From Lachnoclostridium sp. UBA7097 (GTDB taxonomy: Bacteria; Bacillota; Clostridia; Lachnospirales; Lachnospiraceae): 26,271 nt of DNA. A program made the position numbers and the translations under genes. Every line of letters begins with the position of its first letter. Within the stretch, counting starts at the first letter, position 1. Positions 1 to 9,172 of the stretch are shown piece by piece. The DNA lies in NCBI GenBank assembly GCA_002499945.1, contig DKYP01000018.1, positions 1 through 26,271 of the forward strand, in the 5' to 3' direction. Below the pieces are notes generated by a model. It searched no databases and was not told where the DNA came from. It worked only from the letters and a program-made list of their open reading frames with translations.

Positions 1-66
1 AAATATTATAGAATATAGATTTTTTGTAACATATAACATATAAAATATAACTATAGGTGATACAAA

Positions 67-1356
67 ATGAATATTAATATGATTTTATTGGGGACAACAG
101 TTTTTTTCATATTATTATCTCCAAGACAGTTTAGAACTATTGTTAATCCCGGAATTATATTTTCTGCATTATGGACCTTTGTAGTATTTCTTTCTTCACT
201 ACAACTTTTAGATATGTATAGTGCATCAAATGATGTATTCTTGATAATATTTTGTGGTGTTTTAGCTTTTTTAGCTGGATCAATGCTGGCAAGATTATCG
301 AAAAATATCAAACTGAAAATTCCTAATTATTTAAAAAATGGTGAGGTAACAATAAGGTATAATTTACTAATTATATTAGTGATTATTTGTATTGTTTATT
401 ATTTACCTAGCTTTATCAGATCAATTCTTTTTATGTTAAAAGGATTATCAATAAATGATGTTAGGTCTTTAATACAAGATAGTGAATATAGTAAAGGTTT
501 TAATAATTTTATTCCTAACTTTATTATTTTACCAATTGCTATATCATTGGAAGTAATAGGGATTGTAGACTTTTGGCTTGCTAAACGAAATAAGACTTTT
601 ATTGTACTAACGCTGATACTTGTTTTAATAAGGGTTTTGGGAGATGGCGGAAGGACACCTATTTTTAATGTTTTATTATATTTCATAATAACTTTTTTTA
701 TTATTCAAGAAAGTAAACAAAGGAAGTACTTAAGTAAATTAGAAAAATTATCAGAAAAAAAGGTAAGAAAAAAATTTAGAAGAATTGCAACATTAGGTGT
801 GTTTTTGCTTGTAATTTTAACATTTATGCGTACAGCATCATCTATTTTTAGAAAAATATATTTTTATTTTAGTATGTCTCCTGTTTTGCTTACATGGTGG
901 ATTAATGAAGTTAATGTAGAAAAATATAGAGGATATGGTGCAGTTTCTTTTAATGGAGTATTGTATTTTTTTGATTACTTTATTCATAATATTTCAAAAA
1001 TAGATTATACGCCATTTGTTATTGACGCTTATAATTGGATAGCACAAACTGACAGCTTTTGGCCTAAAATTGCTCCAACAACAACTGCAAATGCTTATGT
1101 TTCTTGTTTTTGGTTTTTTTATGCAGATGCCGGAATTATAGGTGTTTTGGTTTTATCATTTTTATATGGATTTGTAGTAAGCAGGTACTATTTCATAATA
1201 AAAAAAGAAAAAGCCAATTTATGTACAATAGCAGTATATCTACTATTATTTCAAGGTGTATGTTTTTCGTTTATAAGATTTCCATTTGCAAAGGCATATT
1301 ATATAATTGCTTTATTTTTTATACGTTTTATTGCATTTAAGAAATCTTTGCATTAG
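67..1356 (+). CDS. Wzy-like oligosaccharide repeat-unit polymerase (membrane protein)
   Basis: A 429-aa protein that is almost wholly hydrophobic, with about ten to twelve membrane segments broken by a basic cytoplasmic loop (around residues 215-240, rich in Lys/Arg). That architecture, the length and the neighbouring licD gene fit the O-antigen/capsule repeat-unit polymerases, which join lipid-linked oligosaccharide units outside the membrane. These proteins diverge so far that topology and context carry most of the call. The ATG at 67 follows an AGGTGA element at about 54-59. Base composition is markedly more AT-rich than the genes after 2460, typical of transferred polysaccharide loci. Other multi-pass surface-polymer proteins such as ligases are possible. 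Confidence 0.7.
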   Translation: MNINMILLGTTVFFILLSPRQFRTIVNPGIIFSALWTFVVFLSSLQLLDMYSASNDVFLIIFCGVLAFLAGSMLARLSKNIKLKIPNYLKNGEVTIRYNLLIILVIICIVYYLPSFIRSILFMLKGLSINDVRSLIQDSEYSKGFNNFIPNFIILPIAISLEVIGIVDFWLAKRNKTFIVLTLILVLIRVLGDGGRTPIFNVLLYFIITFFIIQESKQRKYLSKLEKLSEKKVRKKFRRIATLGVFLLVILTFMRTASSIFRKIYFYFSMSPVLLTWWINEVNVEKYRGYGAVSFNGVLYFFDYFIHNISKIDYTPFVIDAYNWIAQTDSFWPKIAPTTTANAYVSCFWFFYADAGIIGVLVLSFLYGFVVSRYYFIIKKEKANLCTIAVYLLLFQGVCFSFIRFPFAKAYYIIALFFIRFIAFKKSLH

Positions 1357-1573
1357 GTTATACAGAGAACACAAAATGAAGAAACACATAAATATAAGAA
1401 GTTAACTAAGATAAGTAGCTATATTAGGACATAAAAAATGAGGAAATTAATAAACATAAAAAAGAAATGCAATTTTTAGATTATTTGTTTTTAATTTTTT
1501 ATTGTTGATTGAATTACACAATATAGAACAATAACAAAATTAAATAAACATTATTATAATAAGGAGAAATTTA

Positions 1574-2407
1574 GTGAAAGAATTAACAATACAAGAAACA
1601 CAGGCAATATCAATCGAAATTTTACATACGATTGCGGTTATTTGTGAGAAACAAAATTTTCGATATACTTTAATTTATGGAACTCTTATTGGGGCGGTTC
1701 GCCATCATGGATATATTCCATGGGATGATGATGTAGATATTATGATGCCACGTCCAGATTACACCAGGTTTCTTAAATACTTGAAAATACATATTAAAGA
1801 ATATCCTAACCTTCAGATATTCAATCGTGAAGAGTGTACAGAGTATCCATATATGATTACACGTATTAGTGATAACAGATATATTATTAAAATGGAAAAT
1901 GAGAAATCATTTGGTATAGGTGTGTTTATTGATATATATCCTTATGATGGTCTTGGAAATACAAAAAAGGAAGCAGTATCTTATGGGTTGAAGGGAGACA
2001 GGCTATCTTCACTTTGTTATCAGGCTACAAGGGAACACTTTGCCATTGAAACTACAACATCAATATTTAGAAAAATTATTAAATATCCAGTTTATCTTGT
2101 AGCAAAATTGATTGGAAAGGACTTTTTTCAAAATAAATTGGGAAAATTGGCAGGAATTAAAGATTATGATTATAGTAAATATATTGGTTGTGTAGTTTGG
2201 CTTTCTGGAGGAGAAAAAGACATATTTTTACGTAAATGGTTTGATGAAACTATAATGATGAAATTTGGTAAATATGAATTTAGAGTACCAAAATATTATG
2301 ATGAAGTGTTGCGCAATATATATGGCAACTATATGCAGTTGCCACCTGAAAAGGACAGAAAAGGCCATCATTATTATAAGGTTTACAAGAGGGATAGCTT
2401 TGAATAG
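1574..2407 (+). CDS. licD: LicD family phosphocholine (phosphoryl) transferase
   Basis: The protein is 277 aa. LicD proteins move phosphocholine from CDP-choline onto sugars of teichoic acid, LPS or capsule. The family core is visible near the N-terminus: a Y-G-T-L-I-G-A-V-R stretch (residues 35-43) followed by H-G-Y-I-P-W-D-D-D-V-D-I (45-56), the metal and nucleotide site of this nucleotidyltransferase fold. No membrane segment is evident, so it probably works at the inner face of the membrane. The start is a GTG at 1574, set by AAGGAGA at 1561-1567. The next gene begins 55 bp downstream and supplies choline kinase and cytidylyltransferase domains, which supports phosphocholine as the group transferred. 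Other phosphoalcohols cannot be excluded, since LicD/fukutin relatives use several. Confidence 0.9.
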   Translation: MKELTIQETQAISIEILHTIAVICEKQNFRYTLIYGTLIGAVRHHGYIPWDDDVDIMMPRPDYTRFLKYLKIHIKEYPNLQIFNREECTEYPYMITRISDNRYIIKMENEKSFGIGVFIDIYPYDGLGNTKKEAVSYGLKGDRLSSLCYQATREHFAIETTTSIFRKIIKYPVYLVAKLIGKDFFQNKLGKLAGIKDYDYSKYIGCVVWLSGGEKDIFLRKWFDETIMMKFGKYEFRVPKYYDEVLRNIYGNYMQLPPEKDRKGHHYYKVYKRDSFE

Positions 2408-2462
2408 GTTATTACATAAATAATATGTATATAAGTTCACGAAAGGAGAAAAAATACTGTAC

Positions 2463-4235
2463 ATGAACAAACAGGAATGTGATATCTTGAACACGCTTTT
2501 GCTTGAACCATTTATTAACCAGCGTATTTTAGCAGAAGCTTCTGGTCATTCGTTAGGGGTGGTAAACCGTTCTGTCAAAGAACTTATAAAAACTGGTTAT
2601 ATAGATGATGAAATCCGCCCTACTGCAAAGGCAGTTTCAGAGTTTAAGTCCAAAGCACCTAAAAATGCAATTATACTTGCTGCTGGTTTTGGTATGCGTA
2701 TGGTTCCAATAAATACAGAAATTCCCAAGGCATTACTGGAAGTTAATGGTGAACCCCTGGTTGAGAGGACCATAAAGCAGTTACATGAGGTGGGTATTAA
2801 TGAAATATACATTATTACCGGGTTCATGAAGGAAAAATTTGAGTATTTAATTGATGAATATGGTGTGGAACTGGTAGTAAACCCGGATTATGCAACAAAG
2901 AATAATCTGCATTCCATCAAATTAGTAACCGGCCATCTTTCTAACAGCTATGTTATACCGTGTGATATCTGGTGTGACAGGAATCCATACCACAGGAATG
3001 AAATGTATTCATGGTATATGGTCAGTGACTTGGTGGATAATGACAGTTCTGTCAGGGTAAACCGTAAAATGGAACTGGTTTCTGTTCCTGGTACTGCTGC
3101 CGGGAATGCCATGGTCGGTATTAGTTACCTGGCAGAAGATGAAGCTGTTTATGTCAGGAGAAGAATTAATGAGTTGTGTGGTGATATAAGGTTTGACGGG
3201 TCTTTCTGGGAAGAAGCTTTGTATGAGGGGGACCGTATGGTTGTATCTGCAAGGGTAGTCCATTCATCAGATGTGGCAGAAATCAATACATATGAGCAGT
3301 TACGTGAAGTTGATGGTTATTCCGGGCAGCTTAAAACAGATGCAATTAAAGTAATCTGTAAAGAATTCCATACTAAACCGGAGAATGTGACAGATATCAC
3401 TGTATTAAAAAAAGGTATGACAAACAGGTCATTTCTTTTTACATGTAATGGAAAAAAATATATAATGAGGGTTCCAGGTGAGGGGACAGACAGGCTGGTC
3501 AACCGTAAACAGGAAGCAGCTGTTTACAGGATAATCTCCGAGAAAAATATCTGTGATAATGTCTGTTATATTAATCCGGGGAATGGTTATAAAATTACAG
3601 AATTTGTTGAAGGGGCAAGGGTATGTGATGCACTGGATGCAGATGATGTTAAAAGATGTATGGGTAAACTCAGGGAATTCCATGAAATGAAGCTGGTTGC
3701 GGACCACGAATTTGATATTTTTGGACAGATTGGGTTTTATGAAAGTTTATGGGATGGTGTACCATCTGCTTATAAAGATTACAAGGTAACAAAAGAGAAA
3801 GTTTTCTCTTTAAAACCATATATTGATGCCCATGCAGGGGAAAAAGTCCTTACACATATTGATGCTGTCTCGGATAATTTCCTTTTTGCCAGGGATAATA
3901 TACTGCTGGTTGACTGGGAGTATGCCGGCATGCAGGACCCGCATGTTGACATAGCCATGTTTGCTATTTATGCGCTGTATAATAAACAGCAGGTGGACAG
4001 GTTAATCAAAGCATATTTCCCGGAGGGATGCAGTGACGGGACACGTATAAAGATATACTGTTATATGGCTGCATGCGGGCTGCTATGGAGTAACTGGTGT
4101 GAGTACAAACATACACTTGGTGTGGAATTCGGGGAGTACAGTCTGTGCCAGTACCGTTATGCGAAGGATTATTATAAAATTGTACAGGAAGAATTAAAAA
4201 AGGCTGGCGGTGATAATGGAAATGGCAGGCAATGA
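2463..4235 (+). CDS. Three-domain protein: winged-helix N-terminus, LicC-like nucleotidyltransferase, LicA-like choline kinase
   Basis: This 590-aa fusion should phosphorylate choline and convert phosphocholine to CDP-choline. Residues 1-65 look like a MarR-type winged helix (a predicted recognition helix near S30-T44). Residues 68-285 form a nucleotidyltransferase with A-A-G-F-G-M-R-M (73-80) and the P-K pair (88-89) of the NTP site. Residues 300-580 form an APH/choline kinase domain with the Brenner-type motif H465-x-D467-x4-N472 and the metal-binding D484-W-E. Fused LicC-LicA enzymes are known in other bacteria; the DNA-binding-like N-terminus hints at self-regulation, which is inference. 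The ribosome site AGGAG (2444-2448) lies 14 nt from the ATG, longer than usual. Its 3' end overlaps the next nucleotidyltransferase gene. Confidence 0.85.
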   Translation: MNKQECDILNTLLLEPFINQRILAEASGHSLGVVNRSVKELIKTGYIDDEIRPTAKAVSEFKSKAPKNAIILAAGFGMRMVPINTEIPKALLEVNGEPLVERTIKQLHEVGINEIYIITGFMKEKFEYLIDEYGVELVVNPDYATKNNLHSIKLVTGHLSNSYVIPCDIWCDRNPYHRNEMYSWYMVSDLVDNDSSVRVNRKMELVSVPGTAAGNAMVGISYLAEDEAVYVRRRINELCGDIRFDGSFWEEALYEGDRMVVSARVVHSSDVAEINTYEQLREVDGYSGQLKTDAIKVICKEFHTKPENVTDITVLKKGMTNRSFLFTCNGKKYIMRVPGEGTDRLVNRKQEAAVYRIISEKNICDNVCYINPGNGYKITEFVEGARVCDALDADDVKRCMGKLREFHEMKLVADHEFDIFGQIGFYESLWDGVPSAYKDYKVTKEKVFSLKPYIDAHAGEKVLTHIDAVSDNFLFARDNILLVDWEYAGMQDPHVDIAMFAIYALYNKQQVDRLIKAYFPEGCSDGTRIKIYCYMAACGLLWSNWCEYKHTLGVEFGEYSLCQYRYAKDYYKIVQEELKKAGGDNGNGRQ

Positions 4236-4956
4236 AAAACATACAGTGAAACGTGCAATTATTATGGCAGCAGGGACGGGCAGCAGGCTCCGCCCGGTCA
4301 CCCTTGAAACACCGAAACCACTTATAAAGGTTAATGGTACAAGGATGATTGATACAGTGATTTCTGCCCTGCATAAAAACGGTATAAAAGATATTTATGT
4401 AGTAACTGGCTATTTAAAGGAGCAGTTCCATATACTTGGGAATGAGTATCCTGGCGTGGAATTAATCGAGAACCCGTGGTACAGCACCTGTAACAATATA
4501 TCATCTTTATACGTGGCAAGGGATTATATAGAGGAATCAGTAATTATTGACGGGGACCAGATTATATATAATCCAGAGGTACTTTCCCCTGGATTTGTAC
4601 TGTCAGGGTATAACAGTGTCTGGAACAGCGGGGAAACAGATGAATGGCTCCAGACAGTTGAAAATGGCATTGTTACATCATGCAGCAGGACCGGCGGGAA
4701 AGGGGGCTGGCAGCTTTACAGTATTTCCAGATGGACAGCCGAAGACGGGAGGAAGCTTAAAGCGCACCTTGAACTGGAATTTGAACAGAAACAGAACAGG
4801 CAGGTTTACTGGGATGATGTGGTTATGTTCTGCCATCCGGAAGATTACCGGTTAGGAATCAGGCCAATGCGTGCCACAGATGTCATTGAGGTGGACAGTA
4901 TTGATGAACTTGCAGCTATAGACCACAGTTACCAGAAATATTTGGAGGGGAAGTAA
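4216..4956 (+). CDS. licC: Stand-alone LicC-like phosphocholine cytidylyltransferase
   Basis: A soluble nucleotidyltransferase of about 246 aa. It carries the GxGxRxxP signature (A-A-G-T-G-S-R-L-R-P), the P-K-P-L lysine, an N-P-W-Y-S-T-C-N-N substrate-site segment, and an I-D-G-D metal site. A later T-D-E-W-L and Y-W-D-D pair match the layout I recall for pneumococcal LicC. It should make CDP-choline from CTP and phosphocholine for LicD. The reading frame opens at a GTG at 4210, but ATG 4216, behind GGCGG at 4206-4210, is the more ordinary start; either way it overlaps the 3' end of the fusion gene. The operon therefore encodes two cytidylyltransferase domains. The pair may differ in substrate, for example choline versus ethanolamine derivatives, but sequence alone does not decide. 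Confidence 0.85.
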   Translation: MEMAGNEKHTVKRAIIMAAGTGSRLRPVTLETPKPLIKVNGTRMIDTVISALHKNGIKDIYVVTGYLKEQFHILGNEYPGVELIENPWYSTCNNISSLYVARDYIEESVIIDGDQIIYNPEVLSPGFVLSGYNSVWNSGETDEWLQTVENGIVTSCSRTGGKGGWQLYSISRWTAEDGRKLKAHLELEFEQKQNRQVYWDDVVMFCHPEDYRLGIRPMRATDVIEVDSIDELAAIDHSYQKYLEGK

Positions 4957-4957
4957 A

Positions 4958-6496
4958 ATGGATAAAAAAACAAGCCGGGGACAGAGCAGGATTGACTGGA
5001 TGGTTACACTGCTTCCCATGGTAATTATTGCCGGGTTATGTATTGTGTTTTTTGTGGCACCGGAACGGTCCAATGCCATACTGGGCAGGGTGCGTTTCTT
5101 TTTTGGGGATACATTTGGTACATATTACCTTGTTATAGGGCTGGGAATTTTCCTTCTTTCAGTTTTTATTGCAGGTTCTAAATATGGGAGTATTGTCCTT
5201 GGGAAACCAGATGAGAAACCTAAATATTCTTTTTTTGCGTGGGGATGCATGATGTTTACCTGTGGCCTTGCTGCAGATATATTGTTTTATTCTTTTTCTG
5301 AATGGATTCTTTACGCATCAGACCCCCATATTGCTGAGATGGGCAGCATACAGGAATGGGCAGGGGTCTACCCGCTTTTCCACTGGAGTTTTATCCCGTG
5401 GGCATTTTATCTTGTACTGGCTGTTGCTTTCGGGTTTATGCTCCATGTACGTAAAAGGGGACGCCAGAAATATTCGGAGGCCTGCCGTCCGGTTTTAGGG
5501 GAGTATACAGACAGGTTCCCAGGAAGGGTCATTGATCTGCTGGCTGTTTTTGCACTGCTGGCAGGTACAGCAACAACTTTCAGTGTGGCGACACCGCTTA
5601 TGGCATCCGTCATTGAAACATTGTTCCATGTGCCGGTAAGCCGTACTGCCCTTACGGTTATCATTTTAATTGTCACATGTTTTATTTATACATTTTCTTT
5701 ACTGCATGGGTTTAAAGGGATAAGTTTTCTTGCAAATGCATGTATTTATATGTTTTTTGGGTTAATACTGTTTGTACTGGTTTTCAGTGGTGATGCAGGG
5801 TATATTATAGAAACGGGTGTGGCTTCTTTCGGGAAGATGGTACAGAATTTTTTGGAACTGTCCACATTTACTGACCCTTTGAGGACATCAAATTTTCCAC
5901 AGAACTGGACAATTTATTACTGGGCATACTGGATGGTATGGTGTGTGGCCACCCCGTTTTTTATCGGGAACATATCACGTGGAAGGACAATACGGCAGAC
6001 AATTGCAGGCGGATATGTTTTTGGTGTCGGTTCGACAATATGCAGTTTTGTAGTCCTTGGCAACTATTCCATGAAGATGCAGGTTACAGGGGTGGCAGAT
6101 TTCCTTTTAAAATATAATGAAACAGGTGATATGTATGGGTTAATTATTGACATTATCCAGACAATGCCATGCCCGGTCCTGGTATTGGCTGTGGTCCTGG
6201 TTACGATGATGGCATTTTATGCAACTTCTTTTGATTCTATTGCTTTTACGGTTTCATGTTACAGTTATAATTACCTGGAAGATGGGAAACAGCCCCACAG
6301 GGCAATACAGCTGCTCTGGTGTATTTTATTAATTCTTTTACCAATAGCCCTGGTTTTTGCAGAGAGTTCCATGAGCAACCTGCAGAGTGTAAGTATTGTA
6401 TCAGCCTTTCCGATTGCAATAGTTATTGTGCTTATTTCAGTAAGCTTCATGAAAGATGGGAAGAAATATATGGAAGAAATTGATAATAAAAAATGA
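4958..6496 (+). CDS. BCCT family choline/betaine/carnitine transporter
   Basis: A 512-aa membrane protein with about twelve segments. It has the BCCT hallmark near the middle: a tryptophan-rich stretch Y-Y-W-A-Y-W-M-V-W, then a proline and G-N-I-S-R-G-R-T-I-R, which lies at the substrate and ion path in this family. BCCT carriers import quaternary amines driven by Na+ or H+, or exchange them. The ATG at 4958 comes right after the licC stop, behind GGAGGGGAAG. Placement directly after choline kinase and cytidylyltransferase genes makes choline the likely substrate, in the role that LicB plays in Haemophilus. The short C-terminal tail argues against an osmosensing betaine carrier of the BetP kind. 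Betaine or carnitine remain possible. Confidence 0.9.
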   Translation: MDKKTSRGQSRIDWMVTLLPMVIIAGLCIVFFVAPERSNAILGRVRFFFGDTFGTYYLVIGLGIFLLSVFIAGSKYGSIVLGKPDEKPKYSFFAWGCMMFTCGLAADILFYSFSEWILYASDPHIAEMGSIQEWAGVYPLFHWSFIPWAFYLVLAVAFGFMLHVRKRGRQKYSEACRPVLGEYTDRFPGRVIDLLAVFALLAGTATTFSVATPLMASVIETLFHVPVSRTALTVIILIVTCFIYTFSLLHGFKGISFLANACIYMFFGLILFVLVFSGDAGYIIETGVASFGKMVQNFLELSTFTDPLRTSNFPQNWTIYYWAYWMVWCVATPFFIGNISRGRTIRQTIAGGYVFGVGSTICSFVVLGNYSMKMQVTGVADFLLKYNETGDMYGLIIDIIQTMPCPVLVLAVVLVTMMAFYATSFDSIAFTVSCYSYNYLEDGKQPHRAIQLLWCILLILLPIALVFAESSMSNLQSVSIVSAFPIAIVIVLISVSFMKDGKKYMEEIDNKK

Positions 6497-6537
6497 TAGA
6501 ATTAATATATTTATCAAAATTTTGAAAGGGGATTTTA

Positions 6538-7626
6538 ATGGCAAAGAAAGAAAAAAGGTCGGAAGCATTAAAATACAAAATATGGATTATTAATACTTTA
6601 ATTTTTGCAATTATAGTGTTTATCATATTTGCTTCAATTACAATTTATATTGACCCGTTATTCCATTATCACAAGCCATTAAATAAATATAAATATCCAG
6701 TTAACAATGAAAGATACCAGAATGACGGGATTACAAGGAATTTTAAATATGAAAGTATTATTACAGGGACTTCAATGACAGAAAATTTCAAAAAATCTGA
6801 AGCAGATAGGATATTTGGAAGTGATTTTATCAAAGTTCCATTTTCAGGAGGGCATTATAAAGAAATAAATGAGAATCTTAAGAGGGCTTATGCTTCAGAT
6901 AAAAATATTAAGTATGTAATAAGGTGTTTTGATTATAGTCTTTTAATTGAAGATAAAAATACTTACAGAGAAGATGCAGAATATCCGTTTTATCTGTATA
7001 ATAATAACTTATTTGATGATGTGGAATATGTACTGAATAAATCCATATTATTTGGGCAGACTCGTGGTGTTATAAAACATACAAAAGCAGGGCTTGAAAC
7101 TACAAATTTTGATGACTATGCAAATTGGAACAGTGCTTATAACTTTGGAGCAGAAACAGTTTTAAGTACATATACTCTGGATGAAACAGTCAGTCCTGTA
7201 CAGGTATTTTCAGAAGATGAGCGCAGGATGGTTCTTGAGAATATCAGGCAGAATGTAACAGGCCTTGCTGCTGCACATCCAGAAACAACTTTTTATTATT
7301 TTTTCCCGCCATACAGTATCTGCTACTGGGACGTTTTAAAAAATGATGGGCAGACAGACTGGCGTATTGATGCTGAACAGGCAGCCATTGAAGAGATTTT
7401 AAAATATCCTAACATTAAGCTTTATTCTTTTTGTAATAATTTTGAACTTGTATGCAATCTGGATAATTATAAAGACCAGGCACATTATGGTGAATGGGTA
7501 AATTCCTGGATACTGGAATGGATGCATAATGATGAATACCTTTTGACAAAAGACAATTACAAGGATTATATAAAAACAATCAGGGAATTTTATAATTCTT
7601 ATGATTATAGTTCACTTCATAAATAA
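6538..7626 (+). CDS. Membrane-anchored SGNH-hydrolase-like protein, partner of the MBOAT acyltransferase
   Basis: A 362-aa protein with a single N-terminal membrane anchor (about residues 14-37) and a large outer domain. After the anchor comes G-T-S-M-T (77-81), which fits the block I nucleophile site of SGNH/GDSL esterases. A D313-x-x-H316 pair near the C-terminus fits the rest of the triad. Small SGNH proteins of this type are commonly encoded next to an MBOAT O-acyltransferase, as with AlgI/AlgJ/AlgX and DltB/DltD, and take part in acetyl or acyl transfer to polysaccharides outside the membrane. The MBOAT gene begins 18 bp downstream. GAAAGGGG at 6524-6531 precedes the ATG. Because the downstream MBOAT is broken, this protein may now lack its partner. 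Confidence 0.7.
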   Translation: MAKKEKRSEALKYKIWIINTLIFAIIVFIIFASITIYIDPLFHYHKPLNKYKYPVNNERYQNDGITRNFKYESIITGTSMTENFKKSEADRIFGSDFIKVPFSGGHYKEINENLKRAYASDKNIKYVIRCFDYSLLIEDKNTYREDAEYPFYLYNNNLFDDVEYVLNKSILFGQTRGVIKHTKAGLETTNFDDYANWNSAYNFGAETVLSTYTLDETVSPVQVFSEDERRMVLENIRQNVTGLAAAHPETTFYYFFPPYSICYWDVLKNDGQTDWRIDAEQAAIEEILKYPNIKLYSFCNNFELVCNLDNYKDQAHYGEWVNSWILEWMHNDEYLLTKDNYKDYIKTIREFYNSYDYSSLHK

Positions 7627-7644
7627 ACCAAGGGGAAGACTTGT

Positions 7645-9115
7645 ATGTTATTTAATTCATATGTGTTTATATTTCTTTTCTTGCCGCTTGCACTGGCAGG
7701 GTATTATTTATTAAATTACCTTAAAAAATACAGGGCTGCTGGTGTATTTTTAACTGGTATGTCATTATGGTTTTATGGGTATTTTAATAAATCCTACCTG
7801 TTTATTATATGTGGAAGTATTGCAGCTAACTATTTATTGTCAGTATTAATTAACCGGGGGGGGGTATGGGGTAAAAAGGAAACCAGGAAAATTATACTTG
7901 TATTTGGCATATTTGCAAATATAGCAGTTATATTTTATTTTAAATATTTCGATTTTTTTATAGAAAATGTAAACAGTGTATTTGAAAAAACGTTTGAACT
8001 TAAAAATATAGCCTTGCCATTAGGGATAAGTTTTTTTACATTCCAGCAGGTTTCATACCTTGTGGATTCATACAGGGGAGAAACGAAAGGGTATACTTTT
8101 GGTGAATATGCATTGTTTGTATCGTTTTTTCCACAGCTGGTTGCGGGTCCTATAGTATTACATAATGAGGTGATTCCACAATTCAGAAACTATAATAAGC
8201 GCTTTTTTATTCCAGAGAATTTTTCAAAAGGGATGTATATTTTTGCCACTGGCCTGTTTAAAAAAATAATCATTGCGGACACATTTGGATTTGCAGTTAC
8301 ATATGGTTTTGGGACAATCCCCACATTAAGTTCGCTGGAAGCATTGTTGGTTTCACTTTCTTATACTTTCCAGCTTTATTTTGACTTCAGCGGGTATTGC
8401 GATATGGCATCTGGAGTAGGGTATATGTTTAATATTGAATTGCTACAGAACTTTAATTCCCCTTATAAAGCAACATCTATAACAGATTTCTGGGGCAGGT
8501 GGCATATGTCCCTTACAAGGTTCTTAAGAACCTATATTTATATCCCGCTCGGGGGAAACCGCAAAGGTAAAATCAGGACATATATAAATATAATGGCAGT
8601 TTACCTTGTTAGTGGTATATGGCATGGCGCAAACTGGACATTTATATTATGGGGAAGTACTGCATGGTTTTTTTAATTGTCTGGACAGGCTCTTTAAGAA
8701 GCAGTGGGAGAAGCTTGGAAAAGTAACACAGTAGTTTATTATATTTATGCTGGTGGATACGCTCTGGGTTATTTTCAGGGCAGAAGATATTCCGTCAGCA
8801 AAGCTTTTTATAAAAGAGATGTGTAGTTTATCAAGTTTCACAATTAATGGGGATTTATATAATTGTTTTAACCTTGTGGAATTATCTTACCTGGAAGAGA
8901 AAATACCATTTCTAAATTACCTGGCGTCACATATTACAGGGTTTAATTTGTGGCTGTTTATCTTTGGTTCATTTTTTATTGTGCTAAATACTAAAAATAA
9001 CAAAGAAAAAGAATTCAGGCCAACAGTCTTAAATTCACTGGCTGTGGTAGTATTTTTAGTGTGGTCTGTAGTATCATTTGCAGGAGTATCAACATTTCTG
9101 TATTTTGATTTTTGA
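7645..9115 (+). pseudogene. MBOAT O-acyltransferase, interrupted by a frameshift and an amber codon
   Basis: The first reading frame (7645-8676, 343 aa) has the MBOAT core: P-L-G-I-S-F-F-T-F-Q, F-P-Q-L-V-A-G-P, F-D-F-S-G-Y-C-D-M-A, a T-D-F-W-G-R-W-H block, and the histidine motif S-G-I-W-H-G. It stops at TAA 8674. Removing one A at 8659 turns W-G-S-T-A-W into W-G-S-L-H-G followed by a normal continuation (F-F-N-C-L-D-R-L-F), restoring the family's W-G-x-x-H-G motif. That frame then meets TAG at 8732-8734. The family's W-V-I-F-R-A-E segment and the last membrane helices lie in 8747-9115. Joined, the product would be about 489 aa, normal for MBOAT. It would add acyl groups to an extracellular glycan with the upstream SGNH protein. 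A sequencing error could explain one lesion, less easily two. Confidence 0.85.
7856..7864 (+). repeat. G9 homopolymer inside the MBOAT gene
   Basis: Nine consecutive G residues lie in the coding sequence, reading in frame as part of N-R-G-G-V-W-G. Tracts of this length slip during replication and can switch genes on and off. The rest of the gene is AT-rich, so the tract stands out. It is in the correct frame in this sequence. Confidence 0.9.
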
Positions 9116-9172
9116 TGATACTGACATATAACAAAATAATATGTACTATGGACAAGTTATATTTTAAATAAA

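Noticed and set aside
1555..1560. TATAAT just before licD
   Set aside because: It adjoins the ribosome site at 1561, so a start of transcription from it would leave no room for a normal leader; AT-rich DNA gives such boxes by chance.
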